This document shows, one piece after another, positions 16,641 to 26,369 of a stretch of 64,000 nucleotides of DNA; position 1 is the first letter of the stretch, and each line of letters begins with the position of its first letter. The notes beneath the pieces were generated by a model that saw nothing but the letters and a program-made list of their open reading frames with translations, was not told the origin of the DNA and made no database searches. The translations under genes and the position numbers were made by a program. Source of the DNA: Rhodococcus sp040643435 (GTDB lineage: Bacteria > Actinomycetota > Actinomycetes > Mycobacteriales > Mycobacteriaceae); contig NZ_JBEYUH010000011.1 of NCBI RefSeq assembly GCF_040643435.1, forward strand, positions 92,889-156,888. The letters are read 5' to 3'.

Positions 16641-17666
16641 CTACTTCGTGGCGGTGTCGTAGATCAACGCGATGGTGCCGCTGCCGTCCGCGAACAGCTC
16701 CTCGTCGACGGTTTCCCAACCACCGAGATCGTCGATGGTCCAGAGCTTCTCGGGCTGAGGAAATTGCCCGGCGAACTCCTCTGCGACGGCCGGGTCGACG
16801 GGACGAAAGCCCGCTTCCGCCCACAACCGTTGTGCCTCCGGGGTGTACAGGAAGTCGTTGAAGGCCTGAGCGACCTCGACGTCCTTCGCGTTCTTCAGCA
16901 CTGCGGCAGGGTTCTCGATCTTGAATGTGACAGGTGGTGTGACGTGCTCGACGGGATCGCCGTTGCGCTCGATGAACAGCGCTTCGTTCTCGTAGCTCAG
17001 CAGCACGTCGCCGGTGCCCTGCAGGAAGGTCTCGGTGGCCTCACGCCCGGACTTGGGCTGCACCTTCACATGATCGGTGACGAGCGCGGTGACGTAGTCG
17101 ACACCGGCCTGCGGGTCGGCACCACCGTTGCTCTTCGCGGCGTACGGGGCGAGAAGGTTCCACTTGGCCGATCCCGAGCTGAACGGGTTGGGGGTGACGA
17201 CCTCGACATCCGGACGCAACAGATCGTCCCAGTCCCGGATGTTCTTGGGATTGCCCTCGCGAACGACGATGGTGACGACCGATCCGAACGGAATGCCCTT
17301 GTAGGCGTTGTCCTTCCAACGCTCGTCGACGAGACCGGCGTCGACCAGGCGGGTGATGTCGGGTTCGACGGAGAAGTTCACGAAGTTGGCCTCGGCGCCG
17401 TCGCGCACCTTGCGGGACTGATCACCGGAGGCGCCGTAGGACTGCTGGAATACGACACCCTCCCCCTCCTCGGTCTGCTCGAATGCCGGGATCACCGAGT
17501 CGAAACCGACCTTGGGCACCGCGTACCCGTAGAGGTTGACGGTGCCACCGGATCCGTCGGCGCCGGCCTCCGCGCCGACGTTGTCGCTCGACCCGCCCGC
17601 GCACGCGGTCAGGGTGGTCGCAGTGATCGCCGCGAGTGCGACGACGAGACGCTTGCAACGTTTCAT
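16641..17666 (-). CDS. sbp: Sulfate-binding lipoprotein of the ABC importer
   Basis: A 341-residue periplasmic-type binding protein. A basic N-terminus and hydrophobic stretch end in the lipobox LTAC, with acylated Cys22, so it is membrane-anchored. The family N-terminus NLYGYAVPKVGFDSVIPAF and the segment FSVEPDITRLVDAG match mycobacterial SubI and sulfate-binding proteins. It delivers sulfate to CysTW. AGGAGG lies eight bases upstream of ATG 17666 and has a perfect complement earlier in the 5' region. First structural gene of sbp-cysTWA. Confidence 0.95.
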   Translation of the reverse strand: MKRCKRLVVALAAITATTLTACAGGSSDNVGAEAGADGSGGTVNLYGYAVPKVGFDSVIPAFEQTEEGEGVVFQQSYGASGDQSRKVRDGAEANFVNFSVEPDITRLVDAGLVDERWKDNAYKGIPFGSVVTIVVREGNPKNIRDWDDLLRPDVEVVTPNPFSSGSAKWNLLAPYAAKSNGGADPQAGVDYVTALVTDHVKVQPKSGREATETFLQGTGDVLLSYENEALFIERNGDPVEHVTPPVTFKIENPAAVLKNAKDVEVAQAFNDFLYTPEAQRLWAEAGFRPVDPAVAEEFAGQFPQPEKLWTIDDLGGWETVDEELFADGSGTIALIYDTATK

Positions 17667-17822
17667 GGGACGAGCCTCCTGAGGGGCTGTTCGAAGGGAG
17701 AAACGCGAACCGGACGGATCGATCCGACTGGGCGGTCCGGAATCGGACCTCTCCGGATTCGCGAGGATGCGGCACCGCCGGAGCGGAAGAGTGCAGGAGG
17801 CGGAACCGTAGAAAAGAAGGGT
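17667..17822 (-). promoter_or_regulatory. 5' region of sbp with anti-RBS
   Basis: On the transcribed strand GCCTCCTG (17801-17794) is a perfect 8-bp complement of CAGGAGGC (17681-17674), which contains the sbp ribosome-binding site. The loop would be 112 bases and contains further stems. This parallels the CTCCTG/CAGGAG pair before sir and suggests translational control by the leader ORF just upstream. No T-run for intrinsic termination. Confidence 0.45.
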
Positions 17823-17915
17823 TCAGCGACAACAGTCGATGTCGGCGACCGAAGGCATGCCCACAGCGATCAACGCCAGTTCATGGCGGATGCGCGGCAC
17901 TGTGATCGAGGACAC
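17823..17915 (-). CDS. Cys-Cys leader peptide upstream of the sulfate importer
   Basis: A 30-codon ORF starting GTG and ending ...ADIDCCR-stop; the last residues include adjacent Cys28 and Cys29 codons. TAGTCT stands exactly seven bases before the GTG, so the mRNA is probably leaderless. It lies 156 bases before sbp. Together with the seven-Cys leader before sir it makes a second cysteine-sensing attenuator on the same pathway. A 5-bp hairpin (CGACA/TGTCG, 17844-17840 with 17831-17827) covers the Cys codons, much as in the first leader. Only two Cys codons, so the evidence is less strong than for the first leader. Confidence 0.65.
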   Translation of the reverse strand: MSSITVPRIRHELALIAVGMPSVADIDCCR

Positions 17916-17922
17916 GCGGCAG

Positions 17923-17951
17923 AGACTAGCAGAGGTCGAGGTACGACCGAA
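17923..17951 (-). promoter_or_regulatory. Promoter of the leader-sbp-cysTWA transcript
   Basis: TAGTCT (17928-17923 on the minus strand) is the -10; TTCGGT (17951-17946) is a weak -35 with a 17-base spacer. Seven bases separate the -10 from GTG 17915. Confidence 0.5.
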
Positions 17952-17990
17952 ATCGATGATTCATGCATCGCGACCCTTCGGCCGCGGTCT

Positions 17991-18068
17991 TCACAGGGAG
18001 AGGAGCCAGGCGACGATTACGATGAGCAGCAGCGCGATGAGCGCCAAGGTCACGCGCGAACGCGGCAT
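17991..18068 (-). CDS. Tiny single-helix membrane protein (25 residues)
   Basis: A 25-codon ORF: a basic start (MPRSRV) followed by an uninterrupted hydrophobic helix of Leu/Ile/Val/Ala residues to the end. GGAGG lies nine bases before ATG 18068, and one base separates it from the stop of the preceding 68-codon gene, so the two form a small operon. The layout resembles the short membrane proteins beside the sulfate importer in mycobacteria (Rv2401/Rv2401A region). Function unknown. It falls below usual gene-calling limits. Confidence 0.55.
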   Translation of the reverse strand: MPRSRVTLALIALLLIVIVAWLLSL

Positions 18069-18069
18069 G

Positions 18070-18276
18070 TCAGTAATCCTCCGTCTTCGTGGCGGGCGAG
18101 TCCGTCTCACCGCGTCCGAGCAACACGAACACGCCGGCCATCGCCCGATCGAGCAGCCACGCGACCCCGAAGCAGGCCGGCACCAGCACTGCCAGCACCA
18201 GGGCCACCTGGGGAACGAAGGACAGGCCCGCGAGCCACAGCTCGAAACCGTCCCACCACGATGCCAATCGATCCAT
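18070..18276 (-). CDS. Small membrane protein (68 residues), function unknown
   Basis: A 68-residue protein with an amphipathic N-terminus (MDRLASWWDGFELWL), one or two hydrophobic helices between about residues 14 and 52 and a charged, Asp/Thr-rich tail. TAGGGT (18289-18284) sits seven bases before the ATG and there is no RBS, so a leaderless transcript is expected. It lies between the sulfate importer and the GH15 gene, as small membrane proteins do in mycobacteria. No domain recognised. Confidence 0.6.
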   Translation of the reverse strand: MDRLASWWDGFELWLAGLSFVPQVALVLAVLVPACFGVAWLLDRAMAGVFVLLGRGETDSPATKTEDY

Positions 18277-18342
18277 TGCCTACACCCTAATGGGTTGCCC
18301 GACCGCGCTGCGATCCACCCGCTCCGCGACGATCATGGAGGG

Positions 18343-20289
18343 ATGGACAACCATCACTCCGCATCGCCGTTGTCGGGGACCCCCTTCCACCGGAGCCCCT
18401 TCCCGCCCATCGACGATTACGCATTCCTCTCGGACTGCGAGACCACGTGCCTGGTCGCACGCGACGGCACCGTGGAGTGGATGTGCGTGCCCCGGCCCGA
18501 CTCTCCTAGTGTGTTCGGGTCGCTGCTGGACCGCAGCGCAGGCCATTTCCGACTCTCACCGCATGATCGCACCGTTCCCGCGGCCCGTCGGTATCTGCCG
18601 GGCGGACTGGTGCTCGAGACGACCTGGCAGACGGACACCGGATGGATGATCGTGCGCGACGCACTCGTCATGGCGCCCTGGTACGACGTCGACGAGCGCT
18701 CGAGGTCGCACCGGCGTACACCCTCGGACTGGGAGGCCGAGCACATGCTTCTGCGGACGGTCCGCTGCGTCAATGGCACCGTGGATCTGTTCGTCAGTTG
18801 TGAGCCGGCCTTCGATTACCACCGCGGCCGAACGGAGTGGCGCTACACCGGCAAGGTGTACGAAGAGGCCACCGCCGTATGCAGGAACGCTCCGGACCAG
18901 CACCCGCTGCTGCGCGTGACGACAGATCTACGCCTCGGGATCGAGGATCGCGAGATCCGCGCCCGGCGTCGCCTGAACAAGGGTGACACGGCGTTCGTCG
19001 CCCTGTCGTGGTCGGACCGCCCGATGCCTCACACTTTCGACGACGCCGTCACCAAGATGGTCGCCACCCAGGACTACTGGAGGGAGTGGATCACGACGGG
19101 ACGCTTCCCGGATCACCCGTGGCGTACCTATCTGCAGAGCAGCGCGCTCACGCTCAAAGGACTGACCTACAGCCCGACGGGAGCACTGCTCGCGGCATCG
19201 ACGGCCTCACTTCCGGAAACCCCTGGTGGAGAGCGTAATTGGGATTACCGATATGCATGGGTGCGGGATTCGACCTTCGCGCTCTGGGGGCTCTACACGC
19301 TCGGATTCGATCGCGAGGCCGACGACTTCTTCTCGTTCATCCTCGACGTCTCGCGTGATGAGGACGGAGTCAGGCATCCCCTGCAGGTGATGTACGGGGT
19401 GGGAGGCGAACGTGAATTGCCGGAGGCGACCCTCGGCCATCTGAGCGGTTACGACGGCGCCACCCCTGTCCGGATCGGGAACGATGCGTATCATCAACGA
19501 CAGCACGACATCTGGGGCACACTCCTCGATTCGGTCTATCTGCACGTGAAGTCCCGAGGACATTTCCCCCAGACGTTGTTGCACACCCTGCGTCGCCAGG
19601 TCGAGGAGGCATCGGCGAAGTGGCGCGAACCCGATCGTGGCATCTGGGAGGTCCGCGGCGAACCTCAGCATTTCGTGTCGTCGAAGGTGATGTGCTGGGT
19701 GGCACTCGATCGCGGTGCGAAACTCGCCGAGTTCCAAGGACGCCCGGACTACGCCAGAAAGTGGGCGGCCATCGCGGACGAGATCAAGGCCGACGTTCTC
19801 GAGCACGGTGTCGACGAACGCGGTGTATTCACGCAGCGTTACGGCCATCCTTCGCTCGATGCCTCGGCACTGCTGATCCCGCTGTTGCGGTTTCTGCCCG
19901 CGGACGACCCCCGTGTCCGAGCTACCGTGCTGGCAATCGCCGACGAACTCACCGTGGACGGTCTCGTGCTTCGCTACCACGTCGAGACCACCGATGACGG
20001 GCTGTCAGGCGAGGAGGGATCGTTCACGATCTGCTCGTTCTGGCTGGTGTCCGCCTTGGTCGAGATCGGCGAGGTCGAGCGGGCGACCGCACTGTGCCAG
20101 CGTCTGCTGGACTATGCGAGCCCGCTGAAACTGTATGCGGAGGAGATCGACACGAAGACAGGACGACATCTGGGGAACTTCCCGCAGGCTTTCACACATC
20201 TGGCTCTCATCAACGCCGTCGTACACGTCATCAGGGCCGAGCGCGAGATCGGCGCGGGGAACTTTCGGCCGGCGCATCTCGGTCCGTGA
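18343..20289 (+). CDS. Glycoside hydrolase family 15 protein (trehalase-like)
   Basis: A 648-residue cytoplasmic enzyme. An N-terminal beta-rich domain (PPIDDYAFLSDCETTCLVA) is followed by the (alpha/alpha)6 barrel with the signature RNWDYRYAWVRDSTFALWG near residues 300-320, and a C-terminal catalytic-site segment GNFPQAFTHLALI. It resembles mycobacterial Rv2402-type GH15 enzymes, reported to hydrolyse trehalose; glucoamylase/isomaltase activity is the alternative. ATG 18343 is the first in-frame ATG, but the GGAGGG before it is very close, so the start may be a little off. Confidence 0.88.
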   Translation: MDNHHSASPLSGTPFHRSPFPPIDDYAFLSDCETTCLVARDGTVEWMCVPRPDSPSVFGSLLDRSAGHFRLSPHDRTVPAARRYLPGGLVLETTWQTDTGWMIVRDALVMAPWYDVDERSRSHRRTPSDWEAEHMLLRTVRCVNGTVDLFVSCEPAFDYHRGRTEWRYTGKVYEEATAVCRNAPDQHPLLRVTTDLRLGIEDREIRARRRLNKGDTAFVALSWSDRPMPHTFDDAVTKMVATQDYWREWITTGRFPDHPWRTYLQSSALTLKGLTYSPTGALLAASTASLPETPGGERNWDYRYAWVRDSTFALWGLYTLGFDREADDFFSFILDVSRDEDGVRHPLQVMYGVGGERELPEATLGHLSGYDGATPVRIGNDAYHQRQHDIWGTLLDSVYLHVKSRGHFPQTLLHTLRRQVEEASAKWREPDRGIWEVRGEPQHFVSSKVMCWVALDRGAKLAEFQGRPDYARKWAAIADEIKADVLEHGVDERGVFTQRYGHPSLDASALLIPLLRFLPADDPRVRATVLAIADELTVDGLVLRYHVETTDDGLSGEEGSFTICSFWLVSALVEIGEVERATALCQRLLDYASPLKLYAEEIDTKTGRHLGNFPQAFTHLALINAVVHVIRAEREIGAGNFRPAHLGP

Positions 20290-20338
20290 TCCGCACCCGG
20301 GGCGGCAGGTGACGACGGGTTCGGCGCCGGCCTCGTCC

Positions 20339-21271
20339 TCAGCGGAAGCGCGACAGCAGAGCCTCCGCCTGCTCCGCAATCTCTTGGACGACCTCGCCCG
20401 CCGGTCGCTCGGAGCGCACCAACCCGGCTGCCTCGCCCGCGTACACCACCCCGGTCTCGGGATCATCGGCCGTGTACGCCCGAGCGAGAGTCTCTTCGTC
20501 GGCGTTGCGATCGTGCCATCTGTCGGTGAACGCGTTGCGCAATGCACGCCCACCCCAGCGGGCCGGCCACGGCTGATGGCGGGCCTTGTCGAACACGTCG
20601 GTGTAGACCGTGTCGGCGCTGCTCGCCTCCACGATCCTGGTGCGGGCGTAGTCGGGACCGACCGTCTCGGGACTGGCGAGCAACGCCGTACCCACCAGCG
20701 CACCCTCCCCACCGGCGGCGAGCACCGCCGCCAGACCGCGGCCCGAGGCGATCCCTCCCGCAGCGAGAACCGGTAGGGAAGTCGATTCGAGCACTTCCTG
20801 CAGCAACGGCAGGGTGCCGATCCTGCCGGTGTGCCCACCTGCCTCGTGCCCCTGAGCGACCACCGCATCGACGCCTGCAGCCTCCACCACTGCCAGGTCG
20901 TCGAGCGTGTTGATCTGCGATACGACCAGGGCACCCGCATCGTGGACTCGGCCGACGTACGGCGCGGGATCGCCGAACGAGAGCGTCACCACCTGCGGCC
21001 GGTGGGCCAGTACGGCGGTGAGGAGGCTGTCGTCGTCGTCCAGCGACCACGTCATCAACCCGAAACCGAGCGGACCGCCGCCGATCTCGCGTGCGGTGCG
21101 AACCTCCCCCTCGATCCAGTCGGCCGTGTTGTACCGGGCGGCACCGATGAGGCCGAGGCCGCCGGCACGCGTCACTTCGCCGGCAAGCCGCCCACCGGCA
21201 CGGCCCCCCATCGGCGCACCCAGCAGCGGAAGCGAGATTCCGAGTTCACGGGTGAGCCAGGTATCGAGCAC
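20339..21271 (-). CDS. Nitronate monooxygenase (NMO/2-nitropropane dioxygenase family)
   Basis: A 310-residue FMN-dependent TIM-barrel protein. LGAPMGGRAGG lies at the N-terminus, AQGHEAGGHTG at 139-149 (the His is the usual catalytic base), and AAGGIASGRGLAA near 175. Members oxidise propionate 3-nitronate and other nitronates, protecting against these toxins; enoyl-ACP reductase-like and other NMO-fold enzymes are alternatives. Transcribed on the minus strand after lepA (34-base gap), possibly on the same message. Confidence 0.85.
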   Translation of the reverse strand: MLDTWLTRELGISLPLLGAPMGGRAGGRLAGEVTRAGGLGLIGAARYNTADWIEGEVRTAREIGGGPLGFGLMTWSLDDDDSLLTAVLAHRPQVVTLSFGDPAPYVGRVHDAGALVVSQINTLDDLAVVEAAGVDAVVAQGHEAGGHTGRIGTLPLLQEVLESTSLPVLAAGGIASGRGLAAVLAAGGEGALVGTALLASPETVGPDYARTRIVEASSADTVYTDVFDKARHQPWPARWGGRALRNAFTDRWHDRNADEETLARAYTADDPETGVVYAGEAAGLVRSERPAGEVVQEIAEQAEALLSRFR

Positions 21272-21305
21272 GCGAATCCTTCCGGGGACGTACGGCGTCG
21301 GACTA

Positions 21306-23210
<1,905 letters not shown>

Positions 23211-23264
23211 GTCGGGCGGCGGCCGGGACGTCGCCTGTGCCCGGTCCGGTTAAGCTCGGCTCTC

Positions 23265-23888
23265 GTGGCTGGTACATGGAAGAAGTTGGGCAGGCAGCTG
23301 GGCCGTCTCGCCGTCGAGCAGGGCCCGAAGGTCTACCGGCAGTTGCAGCAGTCCGGAGCACTCGACAAGGCACGAACCGCACTGGGCGGAGCCACACAGC
23401 CCGGCACTGCGAGTGGTTCGGGCGAAGGCCGCGCACCCGGGCCGGCTTCGCGTCCCGCAGGTACGAAAGGTCCGGTACCCGGCCGGCCGGTGGCCTCGCG
23501 CACGAGCCCGACCGCACAGCGCGCCCGCCGGCTCGAGTACTCCCCCGACCTGGACGGCCGCGCCGATCCCGGTGAGATCGTGTGGACCTGGGTGGCCTAC
23601 GAGGACGATCCGACGCAGGGCAAGGATCGCCCGGTGCTCGTCGTGGGACGCGACGACTCGACACTCCTCGGACTGATGTTGTCGTCGAACTCCGATCGTG
23701 ACGGCGACCGCGACTGGCTCGGGATCGGCTCCGGCCGGTGGGATGCGGAGAACCGCCCCAGTTGGGTGCGACTCGATCGCGTGCTCGATGTCCCCGAGGA
23801 CGGCATCCGCCGCGAGGGTGCGATCCTTCCCCGCGCGCGCTTCGATCAGGTCGCAGCCCGGCTCCGCAACGATTTCGGCTGGAGCTGA
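23265..23888 (+). CDS. PemK/MazF-fold protein with long N-terminal region (Rv2405-like)
   Basis: A 207-residue protein. Residues 1-85 are basic, Gly/Ala/Pro-rich and probably disordered after a short helix; residues 90-205 form the PemK/MazF-like beta-barrel (PGEIVWTWVAYEDDPTQGKDRPVLVVGRD). In true toxins this fold is an endoribonuclease with a partner antitoxin; here no antitoxin gene is adjacent. The same stand-alone gene sits beside lepA in mycobacteria, which argues for a housekeeping role rather than an addiction module. GTG 23265 follows TAAGCT by eight bases, so leaderless expression is likely. Confidence 0.8.
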   Translation: MAGTWKKLGRQLGRLAVEQGPKVYRQLQQSGALDKARTALGGATQPGTASGSGEGRAPGPASRPAGTKGPVPGRPVASRTSPTAQRARRLEYSPDLDGRADPGEIVWTWVAYEDDPTQGKDRPVLVVGRDDSTLLGLMLSSNSDRDGDRDWLGIGSGRWDAENRPSWVRLDRVLDVPEDGIRREGAILPRARFDQVAARLRNDFGWS

Positions 23889-23918
23889 TCCGGGCCGGCG
23901 GGGATCAGTTCTCGGGGA

Positions 23919-24773
23919 TCACGACGGCCTGAGCCCGTATCGCCGCCCGAAGAGGAAGACGTACACGAAGGCTCCGATCGCACCACCGATGAGCGGGAAC
24001 ACGATGAACGCCCACAGCTGGCCCAGCGCCCCGTTCTGGTAGAAGGCGACGGCGAGACTGCGTGCAGGGTTGACGGACGTGTTGTCGATGGGGATCGCGA
24101 TCAGGTGGATGACCCCCAGGGTGAACCCGATCGCGATGCCCGCGATGGGCACGTCGGCGATCTGGTCGGTCGCCGAGAGAACGACGAAGACCAGCAATGC
24201 TGTGAGCAGGACCTCGACGACGATCGTGGCCCCGAGACCGTAGCCGTTCTGGAGGACACCGCCGAGGGGGCCGCGGACGGCCGACGGACTGTGCGCGCCC
24301 CATCCGTTGGCCCCGAGACCGTCCGCAGCACGGTCGTAGGCGGGCAGCGACGACGCGACGGCGAAGATCGCGATGCCGGCGACGAGCCCTCCGGCGATCT
24401 GCGCGAGCCAGTAGCCCACGGCACGCACGGGTGTGACGTAGCCGGTGATGAGCCGCGCGAGGGTCACGGCCGGGTTCACGTGACAGCCCGAGATCGGGCC
24501 GATCGTGTACACCAGGAACAGCAGGGTCAGACCGAACGCCAGCGCCACACCGAGTTGTCCCACATAGGTGCCGGCGAACACCGCGGTACCCACCGCGGAG
24601 AACACCAGCACGAACGTCCCGAGCGCCTCGGCCGCGTATTTCCGGAGATCCGAGAATTCCTCGGGTTCGCTGATCTCGAGCGAGGTCTCGCGCTCGGGAG
24701 GCGGGGCGGATGGGACGATGTCGTCGTCGCGTGTGGCTCCGACGTCGGAAGTGTCTTCACGGTGGGGTTCCAT
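23919..24773 (-). CDS. Aquaporin (AqpZ-like MIP channel)
   Basis: A 284-residue six-helix channel. The two NPA motifs are at 100-102 (CHVNPAVT) and 235-237 (SVNPARS); Arg238 and the His of VIHLIAIPI (about 223) are the aromatic/arginine filter of water-selective aquaporins. Residues 1-45 are a hydrophilic acidic extension not found in E. coli AqpZ. Convergent with the PemK-like gene and divergent from rpsT. Confidence 0.9.
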   Translation of the reverse strand: MEPHREDTSDVGATRDDDIVPSAPPPERETSLEISEPEEFSDLRKYAAEALGTFVLVFSAVGTAVFAGTYVGQLGVALAFGLTLLFLVYTIGPISGCHVNPAVTLARLITGYVTPVRAVGYWLAQIAGGLVAGIAIFAVASSLPAYDRAADGLGANGWGAHSPSAVRGPLGGVLQNGYGLGATIVVEVLLTALLVFVVLSATDQIADVPIAGIAIGFTLGVIHLIAIPIDNTSVNPARSLAVAFYQNGALGQLWAFIVFPLIGGAIGAFVYVFLFGRRYGLRPS

Positions 24774-24913
24774 GACTCACCTCTGAGCGTTGCGGCTCCG
24801 CAGCAGCGGAACCTCGCGGATTGCGCTCTCGCCAACGGACGATACGGAGACCGGGCGGTCTCCGCGGCGAAACCGTCGTACCGGCCCGAAAAGGGCTACT
24901 TGCCCGCACCGGT

Positions 24914-24943
24914 TTGGGTTTCGCACCCGGTTCTTGGTACTGT
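24914..24943 (+). promoter_or_regulatory. rpsT promoter
   Basis: TTGGGT (24914-24919) and TACTGT (24938-24943) with an 18-base spacer form a good sigma-A-like promoter, giving a 5' leader of roughly 60 bases before GTG 25013. Confidence 0.55.
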
Positions 24944-25012
24944 TGCCAGTCGGTGCCCTCACGCACCCAGAGCTTTCAGACCAGCTACCAGCAAGACGAC
25001 AGGATTTTACGC

Positions 25013-25273
25013 GTGGCCAACATCAAGTCCCAGGTGAAGCGGATTCGCACCAACGAGCGCAACCGACTCCGGAATCAGTCGGTGAAGTCGTCCCTGCGCA
25101 CGGCGATCCGTTCCTTCCGCGAGGCCGCGGCAGCCGGCGACAAGGACAAGGTCAACGAGCTCCTCGTCGCCACCAGCCGCCAGCTCGACAAGGCAGCCAG
25201 CAAGGGTGTCATCCACCCGAACCAGGCAGCCAACAAGAAGTCTGCCCTCGCGAAGCTCGCGAACAAGCTCTGA
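25013..25273 (+). CDS. rpsT: 30S ribosomal protein S20
   Basis: An 86-residue, Lys/Arg-rich helical protein binding 16S rRNA. NIKSQVKRIRTNE at the start and NKKSALAKLANKL at the end are diagnostic. GTG 25013 gives the standard N-terminus and follows AGGA by about nine bases. A strong terminator lies 40 bases downstream, so it is monocistronic and convergent with holA. Confidence 0.97.
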   Translation: MANIKSQVKRIRTNERNRLRNQSVKSSLRTAIRSFREAAAAGDKDKVNELLVATSRQLDKAASKGVIHPNQAANKKSALAKLANKL

Positions 25274-25313
25274 GCTGATCGCTCCGAGGTAGTAGACGCA
25301 GGCTCTGCTTCCG

Positions 25314-25343
25314 AAGGCCGCACCCATCGTCGGGTGCGGCCTT
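25314..25343 (+). terminator. Terminator between rpsT and holA
   Basis: AAGGCCGCACCC (25314-25325) and GGGTGCGGCCTT (25332-25343) form a perfect 12-bp stem with a 6-base loop. Because the arms end in AA/TT it can act for both convergent genes. Confidence 0.85.
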
Positions 25344-25397
25344 CGTCGTATCGGGCCGACTCGGGTGCTCGGCGGCCCCTGGACGCCCGGCGCGGGG

Positions 25398-26369
25398 TCA
25401 GCCGGCCATCTGCGAGATGACCCGCACCGCGTGCTCGAGCGCATAGTCGGGATCGGCCGCCGCTCCCTTGACGTCGGCGTTGAGCGCGGCGACCACTGTG
25501 AGCGCGGTACCGATGGAAGCCGGTGCCCACGTGCGGGCCTGAGCCTGGGCCTTCTTCACCTTCCACGGCGGCATGCCGAGCGACGACGCGAGCGAGAACG
25601 GGTCGCCTCGACCGGCCGAACCGACGCGCGCGATGGTATGGACGGCATCGGCGAGGGCATCGGCGAGCAGGACGTGTGCGACGCCGCGATGCATCGCCCA
25701 CCGCAGCGCTTCGAGCGCACCGGCGGTGTCGCCGGCAACGGCCTTGTCGGCCACGTCGAATCCCGACACTTCGGCCTTGCCCGAGTAGTAGCGCCGCACC
25801 GCGGCGGCATCGATCTTGCCGCCGGTGTCGGCCACGAGCTGGCTGCATGCGGCCGCCAGCTCGCGAAGGTCGGAGCCCACCGCTTCGATGACGAGCTGTT
25901 CGACGTCCCCCGAGACCCGCACACCCGCTGCCTGGAACTCCTTGTGGACGAACGTCCGCACCCAGGTGGCCTTCTCCCCCGCCTTTGCGGGCGCGGCACA
26001 CGCATGTTCCTCCGCACCGCACTTGCGCAGCGCGGGCACCATCGTTTTCGTGCGACCGCCGCCGCTGTGCAGTACGACCAGCGTCACCCCCGGGGGCAGG
26101 TCGGACGCGACCTCGAGTATCAGTGCCGCTGCGTCTTTTCCGGCGTCCGCGGTGGATTCGAGAATCACGATGCGTTCCTCGGCGAACAGCGAGGGACTCA
26201 GCACCTCGGCGAGCTCGGGCACACCTGCATCGCCGGCGCGGAGCCGGGAGACGGGGAGATCGGCCGGGGACCCGCTACGGGACCGGACGTCGGACACGAT
26301 ACTCGCGACAGCGCGGTCGACTAGCAGTTCTTCTTCACCGAGGACCAGATGCAGGGACGCGTCGCTCAC
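25398..26369 (-). CDS. holA: DNA polymerase III delta subunit
   Basis: A 323-residue clamp-loader subunit that opens the beta sliding clamp. It has the N-terminal AAA+-like fold (HLVLGEEELLVDRAV), the middle helical domain and the C-terminal collar domain. The GTG start at 26369 overlaps the comEC stop by GTGA. This comEA-comEC-holA order is conserved in actinobacteria. Confidence 0.93.
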   Translation of the reverse strand: MSDASLHLVLGEEELLVDRAVASIVSDVRSRSGSPADLPVSRLRAGDAGVPELAEVLSPSLFAEERIVILESTADAGKDAAALILEVASDLPPGVTLVVLHSGGGRTKTMVPALRKCGAEEHACAAPAKAGEKATWVRTFVHKEFQAAGVRVSGDVEQLVIEAVGSDLRELAAACSQLVADTGGKIDAAAVRRYYSGKAEVSGFDVADKAVAGDTAGALEALRWAMHRGVAHVLLADALADAVHTIARVGSAGRGDPFSLASSLGMPPWKVKKAQAQARTWAPASIGTALTVVAALNADVKGAAADPDYALEHAVRVISQMAG

